Shown here in pieces: positions 18,592 through 26,840 of a DNA stretch of 64,000 nt; position 1 is the stretch's first letter; each line of letters begins with the position of its first letter. Where the stretch lies: the NCBI RefSeq assembly GCF_005222225.1, contig NZ_CP036536.1:2690001-2754000 (forward strand). The letters are read 5' to 3'. A program made the position numbers and the translations under genes. Source of the DNA: Salinimonas lutimaris. GTDB lineage: Bacteria; Pseudomonadota; Gammaproteobacteria; Enterobacterales; Alteromonadaceae. A model generated the notes under the pieces. The model searched no databases, was not told the DNA's origin, and saw only the letters and a list, made by a program, of their open reading frames with translations.

Positions 18592-19791
18592 ATGTTAAAA
18601 ACTCTGTTTGCCGCCGGGCTGCTGACCCTGTCCGGTACGTCTCAGTCTGATTCAGGCCAGGCCCGTACCGGTGAGTTGCCACTAGTTACAAAGCATACCT
18701 ATACCACCACAGACTTTACCTTGTTCTCTGGCAACACCCTGCCTGAGGTAAAAGCGGGCTGGGAAAGCTACGGCACGCTTAATGACAACAAAGACAATGT
18801 AATCCTGATCACCCATTACTTTTCCGGTACCTCCCACGCGGCGGGTAAATACACTGAGCAGGATGCCGAACCCGGTTATTGGGATGCCATCATAGGACCG
18901 GGAAAAGCCATCGATACCAATCGCTTTTTTGTCATCAGCGTGGACTCTCTGGCCAATTTGTCTGCTTACGATCCCCATGTAGTGACTACCGGTCCGGCTT
19001 CCATCAATCCGGCCACCGGCAAACCCTACGGGCTGGATTTTCCGGTGGTTACTATCCGTGATTTTGTGAATCTGCAAAAGCAGGTGCTTGAAAGTCTGGG
19101 GATTCACCGTTTACACGCTGTTGTGGGCCCGTCTATGGGCTCCATGCAGGCAATGGACTGGGCCGCGACTTACCCCGATAAAGTGGCGCGGGTGGTATCG
19201 GTAATAGGCACCGGGCAAAGTGACGCCTGGACCACAGCCTATCTGGAGCATTGGGCCACGCCCATCAAACTGGATAAAAAATGGCAAAACGGCCACTATG
19301 CCAAAAATGATCCTCCCATTGATGGGCTGACCGCCTCACTGGCGCTCATCACGCAGCAGGCGCTAAATCCGGATTTTTTCAATACCCAGGGTCACGAGCT
19401 GAATTATCAGGCGCTGGAGCAAGGCCCTCTGCACGACATCAATACACCTCATTCGATTGTTAGCTGGCTGAATCAGCGCGCCGGTGAACGGGCCCGTCTG
19501 ATGGATGCCAATCATCTGTTGTACCTGGTGCGGGCGTGTCAGCTCTTTGTAGCCGGTCACGGTGATACTATGAGCAAAGGGCTGGATAATGTTTCTGCCC
19601 CCACCCTGTTTTTACCGGCCTCGTCCGATTTACTGCTGATGCCCTATATGGCCCGACAAGCCTATCAGTATATGCAGGGCGCCGGGAAACCCGTGCAGTA
19701 TGATGAGTTAACCGGTACGCTTGGTCATCTTGAGGGCGTGGCCGGCATACAGCAGTATGGCCCCCAACTGAAAACCTTTTTAGAACAGTAA
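18592..19791 (+). CDS. MetX-like alpha/beta hydrolase, secreted esterase
   Basis: The 399 residues have the alpha/beta-hydrolase fold of the homoserine acetyltransferase (MetX) family. LITHYFSGTSHAAGKY and the nucleophile elbow GPSMGSMQ with Ser181 are visible, with a late aspartate (PASSDL) and histidine (LGHLEG) completing a triad. An N-terminal hydrophobic leader (MLKTLFAAGLLTLSG) suggests export, which true cytoplasmic MetX lacks, so a hydrolase role is more likely than methionine synthesis. It starts 11 bases after the permease, with GGAG upstream, and precedes the PHB depolymerase, so cleavage of hydroxybutyrate oligomers or esters is a reasonable guess. Confidence 0.75.
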   Translation: MLKTLFAAGLLTLSGTSQSDSGQARTGELPLVTKHTYTTTDFTLFSGNTLPEVKAGWESYGTLNDNKDNVILITHYFSGTSHAAGKYTEQDAEPGYWDAIIGPGKAIDTNRFFVISVDSLANLSAYDPHVVTTGPASINPATGKPYGLDFPVVTIRDFVNLQKQVLESLGIHRLHAVVGPSMGSMQAMDWAATYPDKVARVVSVIGTGQSDAWTTAYLEHWATPIKLDKKWQNGHYAKNDPPIDGLTASLALITQQALNPDFFNTQGHELNYQALEQGPLHDINTPHSIVSWLNQRAGERARLMDANHLLYLVRACQLFVAGHGDTMSKGLDNVSAPTLFLPASSDLLLMPYMARQAYQYMQGAGKPVQYDELTGTLGHLEGVAGIQQYGPQLKTFLEQ

Positions 19792-19815
19792 CGTTTGCAT
19801 TAACCTGGACTGCCC

Positions 19816-20790
19816 ATGAAAAAAACATTGTCTGCAACTCTGTCTGCCCTGCTTGGAATTGGCATGGTGAATGCCGCCTCACTGAACCTGGATCTGGACC
19901 AAATTACCGTGTCCGGGCTGTCTTCTGGTGGGTATATGGCAAACCAGTTTCACCTGGCGCACAGCGACTGGGTTAACGGTGCTGCAATTATCAGCGCTGG
20001 CCCCTATGGCTGTGCCCGCAATGACATCACTGTTGCGCTGGCCGAATGCGTCGATAAAACCAGTGAGGACACGGATCTTGATGCGCTAAGTGCCCAGGCC
20101 GCCAACCTGGCAAAAAACGGCAAAATTCCGACGCTGGATAACCTGTCCGGCGACAAAGTCTGGCTATTGCACGGTACCCGGGATACCCGGGTCGCCGATG
20201 GTGTCACCGACATGCTGGCCAGGCAGTATCAGGGCTGGGTCGGCGAGCAAAACATGCAATATATTGCAAATAAACCGTTTGCCCACGTCTTTCCTACTAA
20301 ACACAGCGGCGATAACTGCCAGACTTCGCAGAGCCCGTTTATTGGCAATTGCGATTATGATGCTGCCGGCGAATCACTACAGTTTTTGTATGGCGAGCTG
20401 AACCCACCGGCCACCGAATTAAGCGGTGACATCATTACGTTCAACCAGCACAAAGTGGCTGGCAGCGATGCCGATACGCTCGCCGAAACCGGCTATGCGT
20501 ATGTGCCCCAGCCATGTGCTGATGGCGAAAAATGCCGGGTACATGTCAGTTTTCATGGCTGTAATCAGTACGCTGATGCGGTGGGTACAGCCTATGTAGA
20601 GCAAACTGGTATTAATCAGTGGGCGGATACCAACCAACTGGTTGTGGTCTATCCGCAAACCCGAAAATCACTGTTTATGCCATTAAATCCTCAGGGATGC
20701 TGGGACTGGTGGGGTTACACCAATAAGCATTATGCCACCGCAAAAGGGCCGCAGATTAAAGCGGTGGAAGCTATCGTTCGTTCGCTCTAA
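19816..20790 (+). CDS. Secreted poly(3-hydroxybutyrate) depolymerase-type esterase
   Basis: This 324-residue protein has a signal peptide (MKKTLSATLSALLGIGMVNAA). Immediately after it comes the lipase box GLSSG with Ser36 inside ITVSGLSSGGYMANQFH. VWLLHGTRDTRV provides a candidate aspartate region, and VSFHGCNQYADAVG carries the His-Gly-Cys oxyanion-type motif. A lipase box near the mature N-terminus is typical of type 2 PHB depolymerase catalytic domains. No linker or polymer-binding domain follows, so it may act on soluble oligomers or amorphous polymer in the periplasm or outside. The dehydrogenase downstream fits the 3-hydroxybutyrate product. Confidence 0.85.
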   Translation: MKKTLSATLSALLGIGMVNAASLNLDLDQITVSGLSSGGYMANQFHLAHSDWVNGAAIISAGPYGCARNDITVALAECVDKTSEDTDLDALSAQAANLAKNGKIPTLDNLSGDKVWLLHGTRDTRVADGVTDMLARQYQGWVGEQNMQYIANKPFAHVFPTKHSGDNCQTSQSPFIGNCDYDAAGESLQFLYGELNPPATELSGDIITFNQHKVAGSDADTLAETGYAYVPQPCADGEKCRVHVSFHGCNQYADAVGTAYVEQTGINQWADTNQLVVVYPQTRKSLFMPLNPQGCWDWWGYTNKHYATAKGPQIKAVEAIVRSL

Positions 20791-20811
20791 TACTCAGTAA
20801 AAGGAATCTTT

Positions 20812-21579
20812 ATGTCTTCGTTAAATGTGTTTATTACCGGCGGTGCCAGTGGCATCGGTTTTGGCATTGCCTCAGCGCTGGCGGCCTCCGGCCACCATGT
20901 CATTCTGGCTGATATCAATGAAGATGCAGCGAATAGCGCCGCATCCCAGCTTAGCGAACAGGGCTTCAGTGCGTCTGCCGTGGTGGTGGATGTAACCAGT
21001 GCCGAGAGTGTCAGTGCTCTGCCCGGCCAGCTTCAGGACACGCCTGTCGATGTGCTTGTTAACAATGCCGGCATTCAGCATGTGGCTAAACTGGAAGAAT
21101 TTCCGGCGCAAAAATGGCAGCAGCTGATTAACATTATGCTGGTTGGCCCTGCGCTGCTGACACAGGCGTTTTTACCTGACATGAAAGCGCGCAATTTTGG
21201 CCGCATTATCAATATTGGCTCTATTCACTCCCTTGTCGCCTCACCATATAAATCAGCGTATGTGTCGGCCAAACACGGTTTACTGGGGCTGGCGAAAACC
21301 CTGGCGCTGGAGATAGGCGAAGCAGATATAACGGTGAATACCATTTGCCCGGCGTATGTTAAAACTCCGCTGGTTGAAAAGCAGATTGCCGACCAGGCCA
21401 AAGAAAACGGGATTAGTGAAGAGCAGGTAATCAACGAAATTATGCTAAAACCCATGCCCAAAAAAGCCTTTATCACGATAGAGGAACTGGCCTCCACCGC
21501 ACAGTTTTTGATCAGCGATGCAGCCCGCAATATCACCGCCCAGACACTGGTCCTGGATGGTGGCTGGACCGCCCGCTAA
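20812..21579 (+). CDS. bdhA: D-3-hydroxybutyrate dehydrogenase (SDR family)
   Basis: This cytoplasmic NAD-dependent enzyme oxidises 3-hydroxybutyrate to acetoacetate. The 255 residues carry the SDR cofactor motif TGGASGIG (9-16), NNAG, the catalytic serine in INIGSIHSLVASP, YVSAK, and then NTICPAYVKTPLV, a block typical of 3-hydroxybutyrate dehydrogenases. The late insert KENGISEEQVINEIML also fits that subfamily. It is the last gene of the PHB-utilisation operon, 21 bases after the depolymerase, with AAGGAA as ribosome site. Confidence 0.9.
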   Translation: MSSLNVFITGGASGIGFGIASALAASGHHVILADINEDAANSAASQLSEQGFSASAVVVDVTSAESVSALPGQLQDTPVDVLVNNAGIQHVAKLEEFPAQKWQQLINIMLVGPALLTQAFLPDMKARNFGRIINIGSIHSLVASPYKSAYVSAKHGLLGLAKTLALEIGEADITVNTICPAYVKTPLVEKQIADQAKENGISEEQVINEIMLKPMPKKAFITIEELASTAQFLISDAARNITAQTLVLDGGWTAR

Positions 21580-21602
21580 CGCTTTCTTTTTCGCGCTTTT
21601 TT

Positions 21603-21643
21603 ATGCTAATGTCCAACACATAGTGTTCCAAGGACGTTAGCAT
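21603..21643 (+). promoter_or_regulatory. Long hairpin covering the nadK ribosome site
   Basis: A 12-pair stem (ATGCTAATGTCC with GGACGTTAGCAT, one G-U pair) encloses a second stem (AACAC/GTGTT). The hairpin ends four bases before the nadK ATG, and the only purine-rich ribosome-site candidate, AAGGA at 21630-21634, is at the edge of and inside the 3' arm. It could be an RNA switch or a protein operator. Confidence 0.55.
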
Positions 21644-21647
21644 CATC

Positions 21648-22523
21648 ATGCCCTACAAAACGGTTGGTCTGATTGGTAAACCCGGTCATGCTGAAACCCA
21701 GACTACCCTGAATCATCTGATCGATTTTTTTCACCAGAAAGGCTGTACCATCCTGATTGAAGAAAGCATTCAGCATGAGCTGAATAATCCTGATGTGCCC
21801 GCACATAATCTGGTGACCATTGGCCGTGACGCCGATCTGGCAGTGGTTGTAGGTGGTGACGGCAGTATGCTGGGCGCAGCCCGCGTGCTGTCGCGGTTTG
21901 ATATCGATGTGGTGGGTGTTAACCGGGGTAATCTGGGCTTTTTGACAGATATTCATCCGGATGACATTACCGAACAGCTGGATCTCATTTTTAATGGGGA
22001 TGCTATTGTAGAACAGCGCTTTTTACTGGAAGTGGGCGTTTATCGCCATGAAAAACTGAAAAGCAGTAATACCGCAGTAAACGAAGTGGTGCTGCATCAT
22101 GGCAAAGTGGCGCATATGATGGAGTTTGAGATTTATATTGATGAGCAGTTCGTATTCAGTCAGCGCTCTGACGGCATGATAGTTTCCACGCCAACCGGCT
22201 CTACCGCGTACTCTTTATCTGCCGGCGGGCCCATCATCATGCCCCGGCTTGATGCCATGTCGCTGGTGCCGATGTTTCCTCATACTCTGAGCAGTCGTCC
22301 GATTCTGGTTGATGCCAATTCTCAGGTATCTATGCGGGTATCAAAAGTGAACAGTGACAGTTTGCAGGTCAGTTGCGACAGCCACATCGTGTTGCCGGTA
22401 TTGCCGGGTGATGAAATACGGGTACAAAAGAGCAAGGATAAATTGTCTTTAGTTCATCCTAAAGGCTACAACTACTTTAATGTGTTAAGAAACAAACTAA
22501 GCTGGGGCAGTAAACTCTACTGA
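21648..22523 (+). CDS. nadK: NAD kinase
   Basis: This kinase phosphorylates NAD to NADP in the cytoplasm. The 291 residues match the family length and show [13 protein letters not shown] (near residue 70), [27 protein letters not shown], and the signature [17 protein letters not shown]. In most gammaproteobacteria nadK lies between grpE and recN. Here grpE is 11 kb to the left and recN 41 kb to the right. The start is immediately preceded by a strong hairpin that may control translation. Confidence 0.97.
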   Translation: MPYKTVGLIGKPGHAETQTTLNHLIDFFHQKGCTILIEESIQHELNNPDVPAHNLVTIGRDADLAVVVGGDGSMLGAARVLSRFDIDVVGVNRGNLGFLTDIHPDDITEQLDLIFNGDAIVEQRFLLEVGVYRHEKLKSSNTAVNEVVLHHGKVAHMMEFEIYIDEQFVFSQRSDGMIVSTPTGSTAYSLSAGGPIIMPRLDAMSLVPMFPHTLSSRPILVDANSQVSMRVSKVNSDSLQVSCDSHIVLPVLPGDEIRVQKSKDKLSLVHPKGYNYFNVLRNKLSWGSKLY

Positions 22524-22561
22524 ATAAAAAATTGCCGGGGCCGTCGCGCTTACCCCGGCAA
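22524..22561 (-). terminator. Terminator after the first PEP-CTERM gene
   Basis: A 9-bp stem, TTGCCGGGG (22532-22540) with CCCCGGCAA (22553-22561), is followed on the minus strand by a T-run. It lies just past the nadK stop and may also slow transcripts coming from nadK. Confidence 0.75.
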
Positions 22562-22568
22562 AGTGAAG

Positions 22569-23204
22569 TTAGTTCGCTTTGTCTTTGGGCTTGCGGTTTA
22601 CTCTTAAGCCCAGGGCAAACAAACCGGCTCCCAGCATGACCAGTGTCATCGGCTCGGGTACCTCAGCAGCGCTGACATCGACGGCATCCAGAAAGTTGCC
22701 GTATGAGCCACGGTTTTGTGAGGTAAACCGTAAAGTAGACTGAAAACTGACCGCATCAAACTGGGTTTCAAATACCTGCCAGGATTTTTGCAGATGATCA
22801 TCAATCAGTTGTGAAAACAGCACATTGTTTGTGTCGTCCAGTATCTCAAACAAAAAGGCTTCCCCGCTTGAACGACGTGACGCATAAGCAAAGCTGACAT
22901 CATAGGACTGGTTCGCCACCGTCATAAAACTCTGGTAAACAGACCAGGCGCCCTGATTGGGGCCGTGTGCATTTAACTCCGCATGCTGGTCGCCATCAAA
23001 CGAGGCAAAATTTTGCAAGCTATCCCAGATTTCAACATTGCTGCCATTCCAGCCATCGACTTGATCTGAGCTGAACCAGCTCCACGAGTTGTTGCGAATA
23101 TCATTGTTTTCAAAGCTTCCGTTCACTATCAGCCCTGCACTAGCAGAGGCACTGGCGACCATCATGGCACCCGTTAACACTATATTTTTAACAAGATTTT
23201 TCAT
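22569..23204 (-). CDS. PEP-CTERM sorting-signal protein A
   Basis: This is a 211-residue exported protein with a signal peptide (MKNLVKNIVLTGAMMVASAS ending ASAG), then GLIVNGSFENNDIRN at the mature N-terminus, a beta-rich domain of the galactose-binding/DUF642-like type, and a C-terminal PEP-CTERM signal (EVPEPMTLVMLGAGLFALGL plus a basic tail). Such tails are cut by an exosortase, and the proteins are linked to exopolysaccharide. The ATG at 23204 is chosen because an AGAGGG site precedes it. The longer frame to 23324 lacks one. It is a tandem paralogue of the next gene. No exosortase is in the window. Confidence 0.85.
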   Translation of the reverse strand: MKNLVKNIVLTGAMMVASASASAGLIVNGSFENNDIRNNSWSWFSSDQVDGWNGSNVEIWDSLQNFASFDGDQHAELNAHGPNQGAWSVYQSFMTVANQSYDVSFAYASRRSSGEAFLFEILDDTNNVLFSQLIDDHLQKSWQVFETQFDAVSFQSTLRFTSQNRGSYGNFLDAVDVSAAEVPEPMTLVMLGAGLFALGLRVNRKPKDKAN

Positions 23205-23350
23205 ACTACAGCCCTCTGGTAGCCACCGCAGATAACGTGTGGAAGTCAGTACAACACAGTATGTGCTGCTATGGGGGAAATAGTACACAGGAGGGGAAGC
23301 GGGAAACAGGACACTAATCGGCAATTTTGCTACATATTAGCATCGGGAAG

Positions 23351-23384
23351 AAAAAACAGCAGCCTGACCGGCAGGCTGCTGTTT
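23351..23384 (-). terminator. Terminator after the second PEP-CTERM gene
   Basis: A perfect 13-bp stem, AAACAGCAGCCTG with CAGGCTGCTGTTT, and a 5-base loop are followed on the minus strand by a T-run. It separates the two tandem paralogues into separate transcripts. Confidence 0.9.
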
Positions 23385-23399
23385 GTCACGCAAAAGAGC

Positions 23400-24017
23400 T
23401 TACCTTTGACGTCTGCGAGCGGCGCCAAGTAATAATACAGAGGCACCAAAGACAGCCACAGAAGCAGGCTCAGGCACCTGTGCCGAGACAACCTGTACGC
23501 CGTCTATAAAGTTGCCCAGTGTGCCGGTACTGGCATAGTCTGCACTGAAACGAATGGTAGAAACATCACTGGCCGCAGTAAATGTGGCCTCAAATACCTG
23601 CCAGCTGTTTTTCAGGTGATCATCAATCGTCTGGGAAAACAACACCGTGTTGGTATCGTCCAGAATCTCAACGGTGAAGATTTCGTTGTTGTTGGTTCTG
23701 GCTGCATAGGCAAAATCAAAATCATATTTCTGGTTTTCAGCGGTAGAAAACGACTGAAAAATACTGAAATCTTTTTTGCCTGATGAGTTCAGTTCAATAA
23801 AGTTATCGCCTTCAAACGCGGACACACCATTGAAATTGTTCCAGATTTCAATTTTGCTGCCCGACCAGCCGTCGACTTTTTTCGATTTAAAGGTTTTGTA
23901 AGTGTTGTCAGACAACAGATTACTTTCAAAGCTGCCGTTTTCAATCAGGCCGGCTGAGGCCTGAGCACTTACAGCCAGCAGTAGTCCGGCTACTGCCGTT
24001 GTCATTATTTTGTTCAT
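23400..24017 (-). CDS. PEP-CTERM sorting-signal protein B
   Basis: This 205-residue exported protein has a signal peptide (MNKIMTTAVAGLLLAVSAQA), a mature start GLIENGSFESNLLSDN, and a C-terminal VPEPASVAVFGASVLLLGAA followed by RRRQR, the standard PEP-CTERM tail. It shares with protein A the NGSFE start, VDGW-GS-IEIW, HL-(K/Q)-SWQVFE, and GNF(I/L)D(G/A)V blocks, so the two arose by duplication. It is expected on the cell surface or in the extracellular matrix, with no enzymatic motif. Upstream on the minus strand is a weak sigma-54-like element (see rejected items). Confidence 0.87.
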   Translation of the reverse strand: MNKIMTTAVAGLLLAVSAQASAGLIENGSFESNLLSDNTYKTFKSKKVDGWSGSKIEIWNNFNGVSAFEGDNFIELNSSGKKDFSIFQSFSTAENQKYDFDFAYAARTNNNEIFTVEILDDTNTVLFSQTIDDHLKNSWQVFEATFTAASDVSTIRFSADYASTGTLGNFIDGVQVVSAQVPEPASVAVFGASVLLLGAARRRQR

Positions 24018-24288
24018 TAATTTGCCTTTTAACGTCCTTAATCAATTAGCACGCTTAAACCTGAAAATGTCACATCAGCACGAAGTTTAACTGATCAATC
24101 AGTCATTCCTGCCCCAGCAACTATGGGTAAAAGTAAGCGCTTTGCCAGCTAATACTGCAATTAGCCATAAGATTTAAGCATCAAGCATGCTACAGGCAAA
24201 TAATGAAGACAAATAGTACATTTACTATATAAAGTGCTACAGATTCAGCCAGTTCATTACATCCGGTGTATATTTATTTGCTACTTTT

Positions 24289-25371
24289 TCAGGCCGGATT
24301 TGTCCCTACCACCGCCCTGCGTGGTGATTCGTACAGATATTTACCTGCGCCACTGTGCGTGTATTTCCAGATAAACAAACTACCGGCTGTCATGAATACC
24401 AGTGCCACAACCGGTGCAAACAGGGCCCACGCGGTAGCAAATGCGTTATTGTTAAACCAGCCTGCACTTATCATCATGGGCACCAGCACAAACACCAGCA
24501 GCTTCAGCAGAATATGGTGAATGATATAAATAGACAGGGTGTTTTTACCTATCCAGCGTAAAACCGCAATATCGGCGTGCTCCTGAAACCAGTTAATAAA
24601 AAACACCATAATAGTGACAAACATCAGGGTATTGAGCAGCCCAACATCTACCCCGATAAAACCCAGCCCCACTTTGGCAGCCAGAATACCGCCGATGTAC
24701 AAAAACGCTTTGTGGCTGATATTGTTGATCATGGGAAACAGCACCGGGGCGAAAAACACACCGATGGCGTAGAAAATGCCATTTTTTACAATACTGCTGG
24801 TTGGAAATTGCAGATTGTAATAACTGCTTAAAAAATGACAGGCCAGGAAAAAACCGATCGCAAAACCGGGCCGTGACGACATCACCTTACACAGAATAAA
24901 ATAAACAGGCAGCGCGTACAGATACCACAGGCTGCTGGTACCAATGAGCGTCAGTCCGGCGAAAGTACCCAGGTCGTTGGCATAATTTGAAATCATCGTC
25001 TCGGTGGCTGGCTTTTCAGCGCCCACACTCCACATGATGTAACTGACTGCGGCCCATTGAATAAGACTCCACAACACATAGACATACCAGATGGTCTGCA
25101 CCCGTTTAAACCAGACCTCTTTCCACTGATACTGGGTAGCAGCACGATGCACCAAAAAGCCTGAAATCATAAAAAACAGAGGCATACGGATGGGGACCAG
25201 TTTCTGGCTCAGCAACTCATAAATATTGGCTGCGGTGGCAGTGATGCCGGATAACTCCAGCCCCGGTATGCCATACACAGACTGGATGCCGTGGTGAAAA
25301 ACCACCAGCAATATCGATATGCCCTTGGCCAGGTCTATCCAGCCTATGTGATTTCGGGATGAGGTTGCCAT
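24289..25371 (-). CDS. Acyltransferase family 3 membrane protein
   Basis: The 360 residues have about ten hydrophobic segments and the acyltransferase-3 N-terminal signature GWIDLAKGISILLVVFHHG, with the conserved histidine of the first membrane segment, and IRMPLFFMISGFLVHRA next. These integral inner-membrane proteins transfer acetyl or other acyl groups to surface sugars such as O-antigen, exopolysaccharide or lipids. GGAG precedes the ATG. It is a single gene next to two PEP-CTERM genes, which suggests but does not prove a role in matrix modification. Confidence 0.85.
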   Translation of the reverse strand: MATSSRNHIGWIDLAKGISILLVVFHHGIQSVYGIPGLELSGITATAANIYELLSQKLVPIRMPLFFMISGFLVHRAATQYQWKEVWFKRVQTIWYVYVLWSLIQWAAVSYIMWSVGAEKPATETMISNYANDLGTFAGLTLIGTSSLWYLYALPVYFILCKVMSSRPGFAIGFFLACHFLSSYYNLQFPTSSIVKNGIFYAIGVFFAPVLFPMINNISHKAFLYIGGILAAKVGLGFIGVDVGLLNTLMFVTIMVFFINWFQEHADIAVLRWIGKNTLSIYIIHHILLKLLVFVLVPMMISAGWFNNNAFATAWALFAPVVALVFMTAGSLFIWKYTHSGAGKYLYESPRRAVVGTNPA

Positions 25372-25690
25372 GTGTGCTCCAAGCTAAAAAATAAATGTTG
25401 TTATTCAGACACCGCCATCAGCGCTAAAAATGCACATCGATGGCCTTCTGTTTATTTTCAAACCTGTAACAATGAAAGAATCACGCCAGTTAGCACTAGT
25501 GCATTAGAAAGGCTTTGTATACCACCTTTACGCGATACTTTAAAAAATATACCCTATTGTTTTTATTGACATTTATATTTTTACTGTTTGTTATTCATAC
25601 AAAAAAACAATACTGTCAGCTCCCCCTGCATACTAACAACTCACTAACTTTCTTCTCTTTTCGTTTGGGTGTAGGTAAAAAACTACACAT
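25372..25690. other. AT-rich spacer between the acyltransferase and yeiH
   Basis: There is no gene or RNA signal here. It contains the palindrome GCACTAGTGC near 25498 and an A/T-rich half that probably holds the acyltransferase promoter and the end of the yeiH transcript. Confidence 0.4.
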
Positions 25691-26740
25691 TCAGGATAAC
25701 AACTGATTAATTACAGCGCCCCCGCCAACCAGAAAAATAAACAGCGTCAGACCAAGTATCAATGGTTTTAGTCCGGCTTGCCGCACCACCTGCAGATGGG
25801 TTTTTAAGCCTAGCGCCACCATGGCCATCGTTAGCAACAGATTATCCAGCGACAATAAAAAATGAGTAAACACGGTACTGAGCTGTATCAATGAATTGAA
25901 GCCAATTACCAGTACAAAAAGAATGGCAAACCAGGGCATCTGAGCCAACATTACTCTGAGCGATGAAGGGGTATGTGCAGAGGCGGACTTTGCTGGCAGC
26001 ATGGCCAGAACAATTAAAAACGGCCCCAGCAGCATGACCCTGATCATTTTTTCCAGTACCGCCACCTGCGCAGCATCAGGGCTCACTGCGCTGGCGGCAG
26101 CAACCACTTGCGCCACTTCATGAATAGTAGAGCCGGCATACACACCAAAGGCGTAATCAGATAGCCCCAGATAAGCACCGATAAACGGATAAACAAACAT
26201 GCTGGTCGTGCCGAAAATAACCACGGTAGCTACCGCAATGATAACGCTATCGGCTTTGGCTTTGATCACCGGAGCAGTCGCTAAAATGGCGGCAGCGCCA
26301 CAAATGGCAGAGCCTGCGCCAATCAACAGGCTGGTGTGCCTGTCCAGTTTAAGCAGTTTGCGTCCGGTGACATACGCCAGAGCCAGCACGCCGGTCATGA
26401 TGAGTACATCTATGAGCACGCCGCGCCAGCCCAACCCGATGATCTCGCTGAAAGTAAAATGAAAGCCAAACAAAATAATGCCGGTTTTCAGAATCCGGCT
26501 TTTGGCAAATTCCACTCCTGCGTCAACTCGCACAAGCTGATCTGCCGTGGCTAAATTTCCTACCAGCATACCCATGATAATGCCGAGCGTCAGCGGACTG
26601 ATCCCCGCCTGTGAAAACCAGCTCAGTTGTGCCAGGCTAATTGCACCAATGGCCAGCAGCATAACTAATGCCAGCCCACGGCGTATCATCAGACACCTGG
26701 TTACGGGTTTGTTATGAGGTGAAAGTAAGCGTGTTGTCAT
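25691..26740 (-). CDS. yeiH: YeiH-family membrane protein, putative sulfate/anion exporter
   Basis: This 349-residue inner-membrane protein has about ten hydrophobic segments. Family features (UPF0324) are ISPLTLGIIMGMLVGNL, GIILFGFHFTFSEI, SLLIGAGSAICGAAAI and VYAGSTIHEVAQVVAA. YeiH is annotated as a putative sulfate exporter. The transport activity has not been firmly shown. The divergent LysR gene is the YeiE type that controls yeiH in enterobacteria, which supports the pair as a unit. Confidence 0.88.
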   Translation of the reverse strand: MTTRLLSPHNKPVTRCLMIRRGLALVMLLAIGAISLAQLSWFSQAGISPLTLGIIMGMLVGNLATADQLVRVDAGVEFAKSRILKTGIILFGFHFTFSEIIGLGWRGVLIDVLIMTGVLALAYVTGRKLLKLDRHTSLLIGAGSAICGAAAILATAPVIKAKADSVIIAVATVVIFGTTSMFVYPFIGAYLGLSDYAFGVYAGSTIHEVAQVVAAASAVSPDAAQVAVLEKMIRVMLLGPFLIVLAMLPAKSASAHTPSSLRVMLAQMPWFAILFVLVIGFNSLIQLSTVFTHFLLSLDNLLLTMAMVALGLKTHLQVVRQAGLKPLILGLTLFIFLVGGGAVINQLLS

Positions 26741-26793
26741 GGCGCTGCCCGGTAGTGGCTAAAGTTGCATTGACTCTATCCCCGGACTTATCA

Positions 26794-26826
26794 TTACTCA
26801 AATACACTATTTTCACTTTTGAATAA
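26794..26826. promoter_or_regulatory. Inverted repeat between yeiH and yeiE, candidate LysR site
   Basis: TTACTCAAA (26794-26802) and TTTGAATAA (26818-26826) form an inverted repeat with one mismatch and a 15-base spacer, in the divergent region of a LysR-type regulator. This is the usual position for autoregulation plus activation of the neighbour. Confidence 0.45.
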
Positions 26827-26837
26827 CCTGAGGTTAT
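26823..26837 (+). promoter_or_regulatory. ATAACCT-G-AGGTTAT palindrome over the yeiE ribosome site
   Basis: Perfect 7-base arms around one base end three bases before the yeiE ATG and contain its GAGG ribosome site. Either a bound protein or an RNA fold could block translation. Confidence 0.4.
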
Positions 26838-26840
26838 ACA

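Noticed and set aside
18592..19791. Assignment as biosynthetic metX (homoserine acetyltransferase)
   Set aside because: The N-terminal export-like leader and the PHB operon context argue for a MetX-like hydrolase instead.
24137..24151. Sigma-54-like element before PEP-CTERM protein B (TGGCAA-N5-TTAC on the minus strand)
   Set aside because: The invariant GC of the -12 box is lost, so the match is too weak to annotate.
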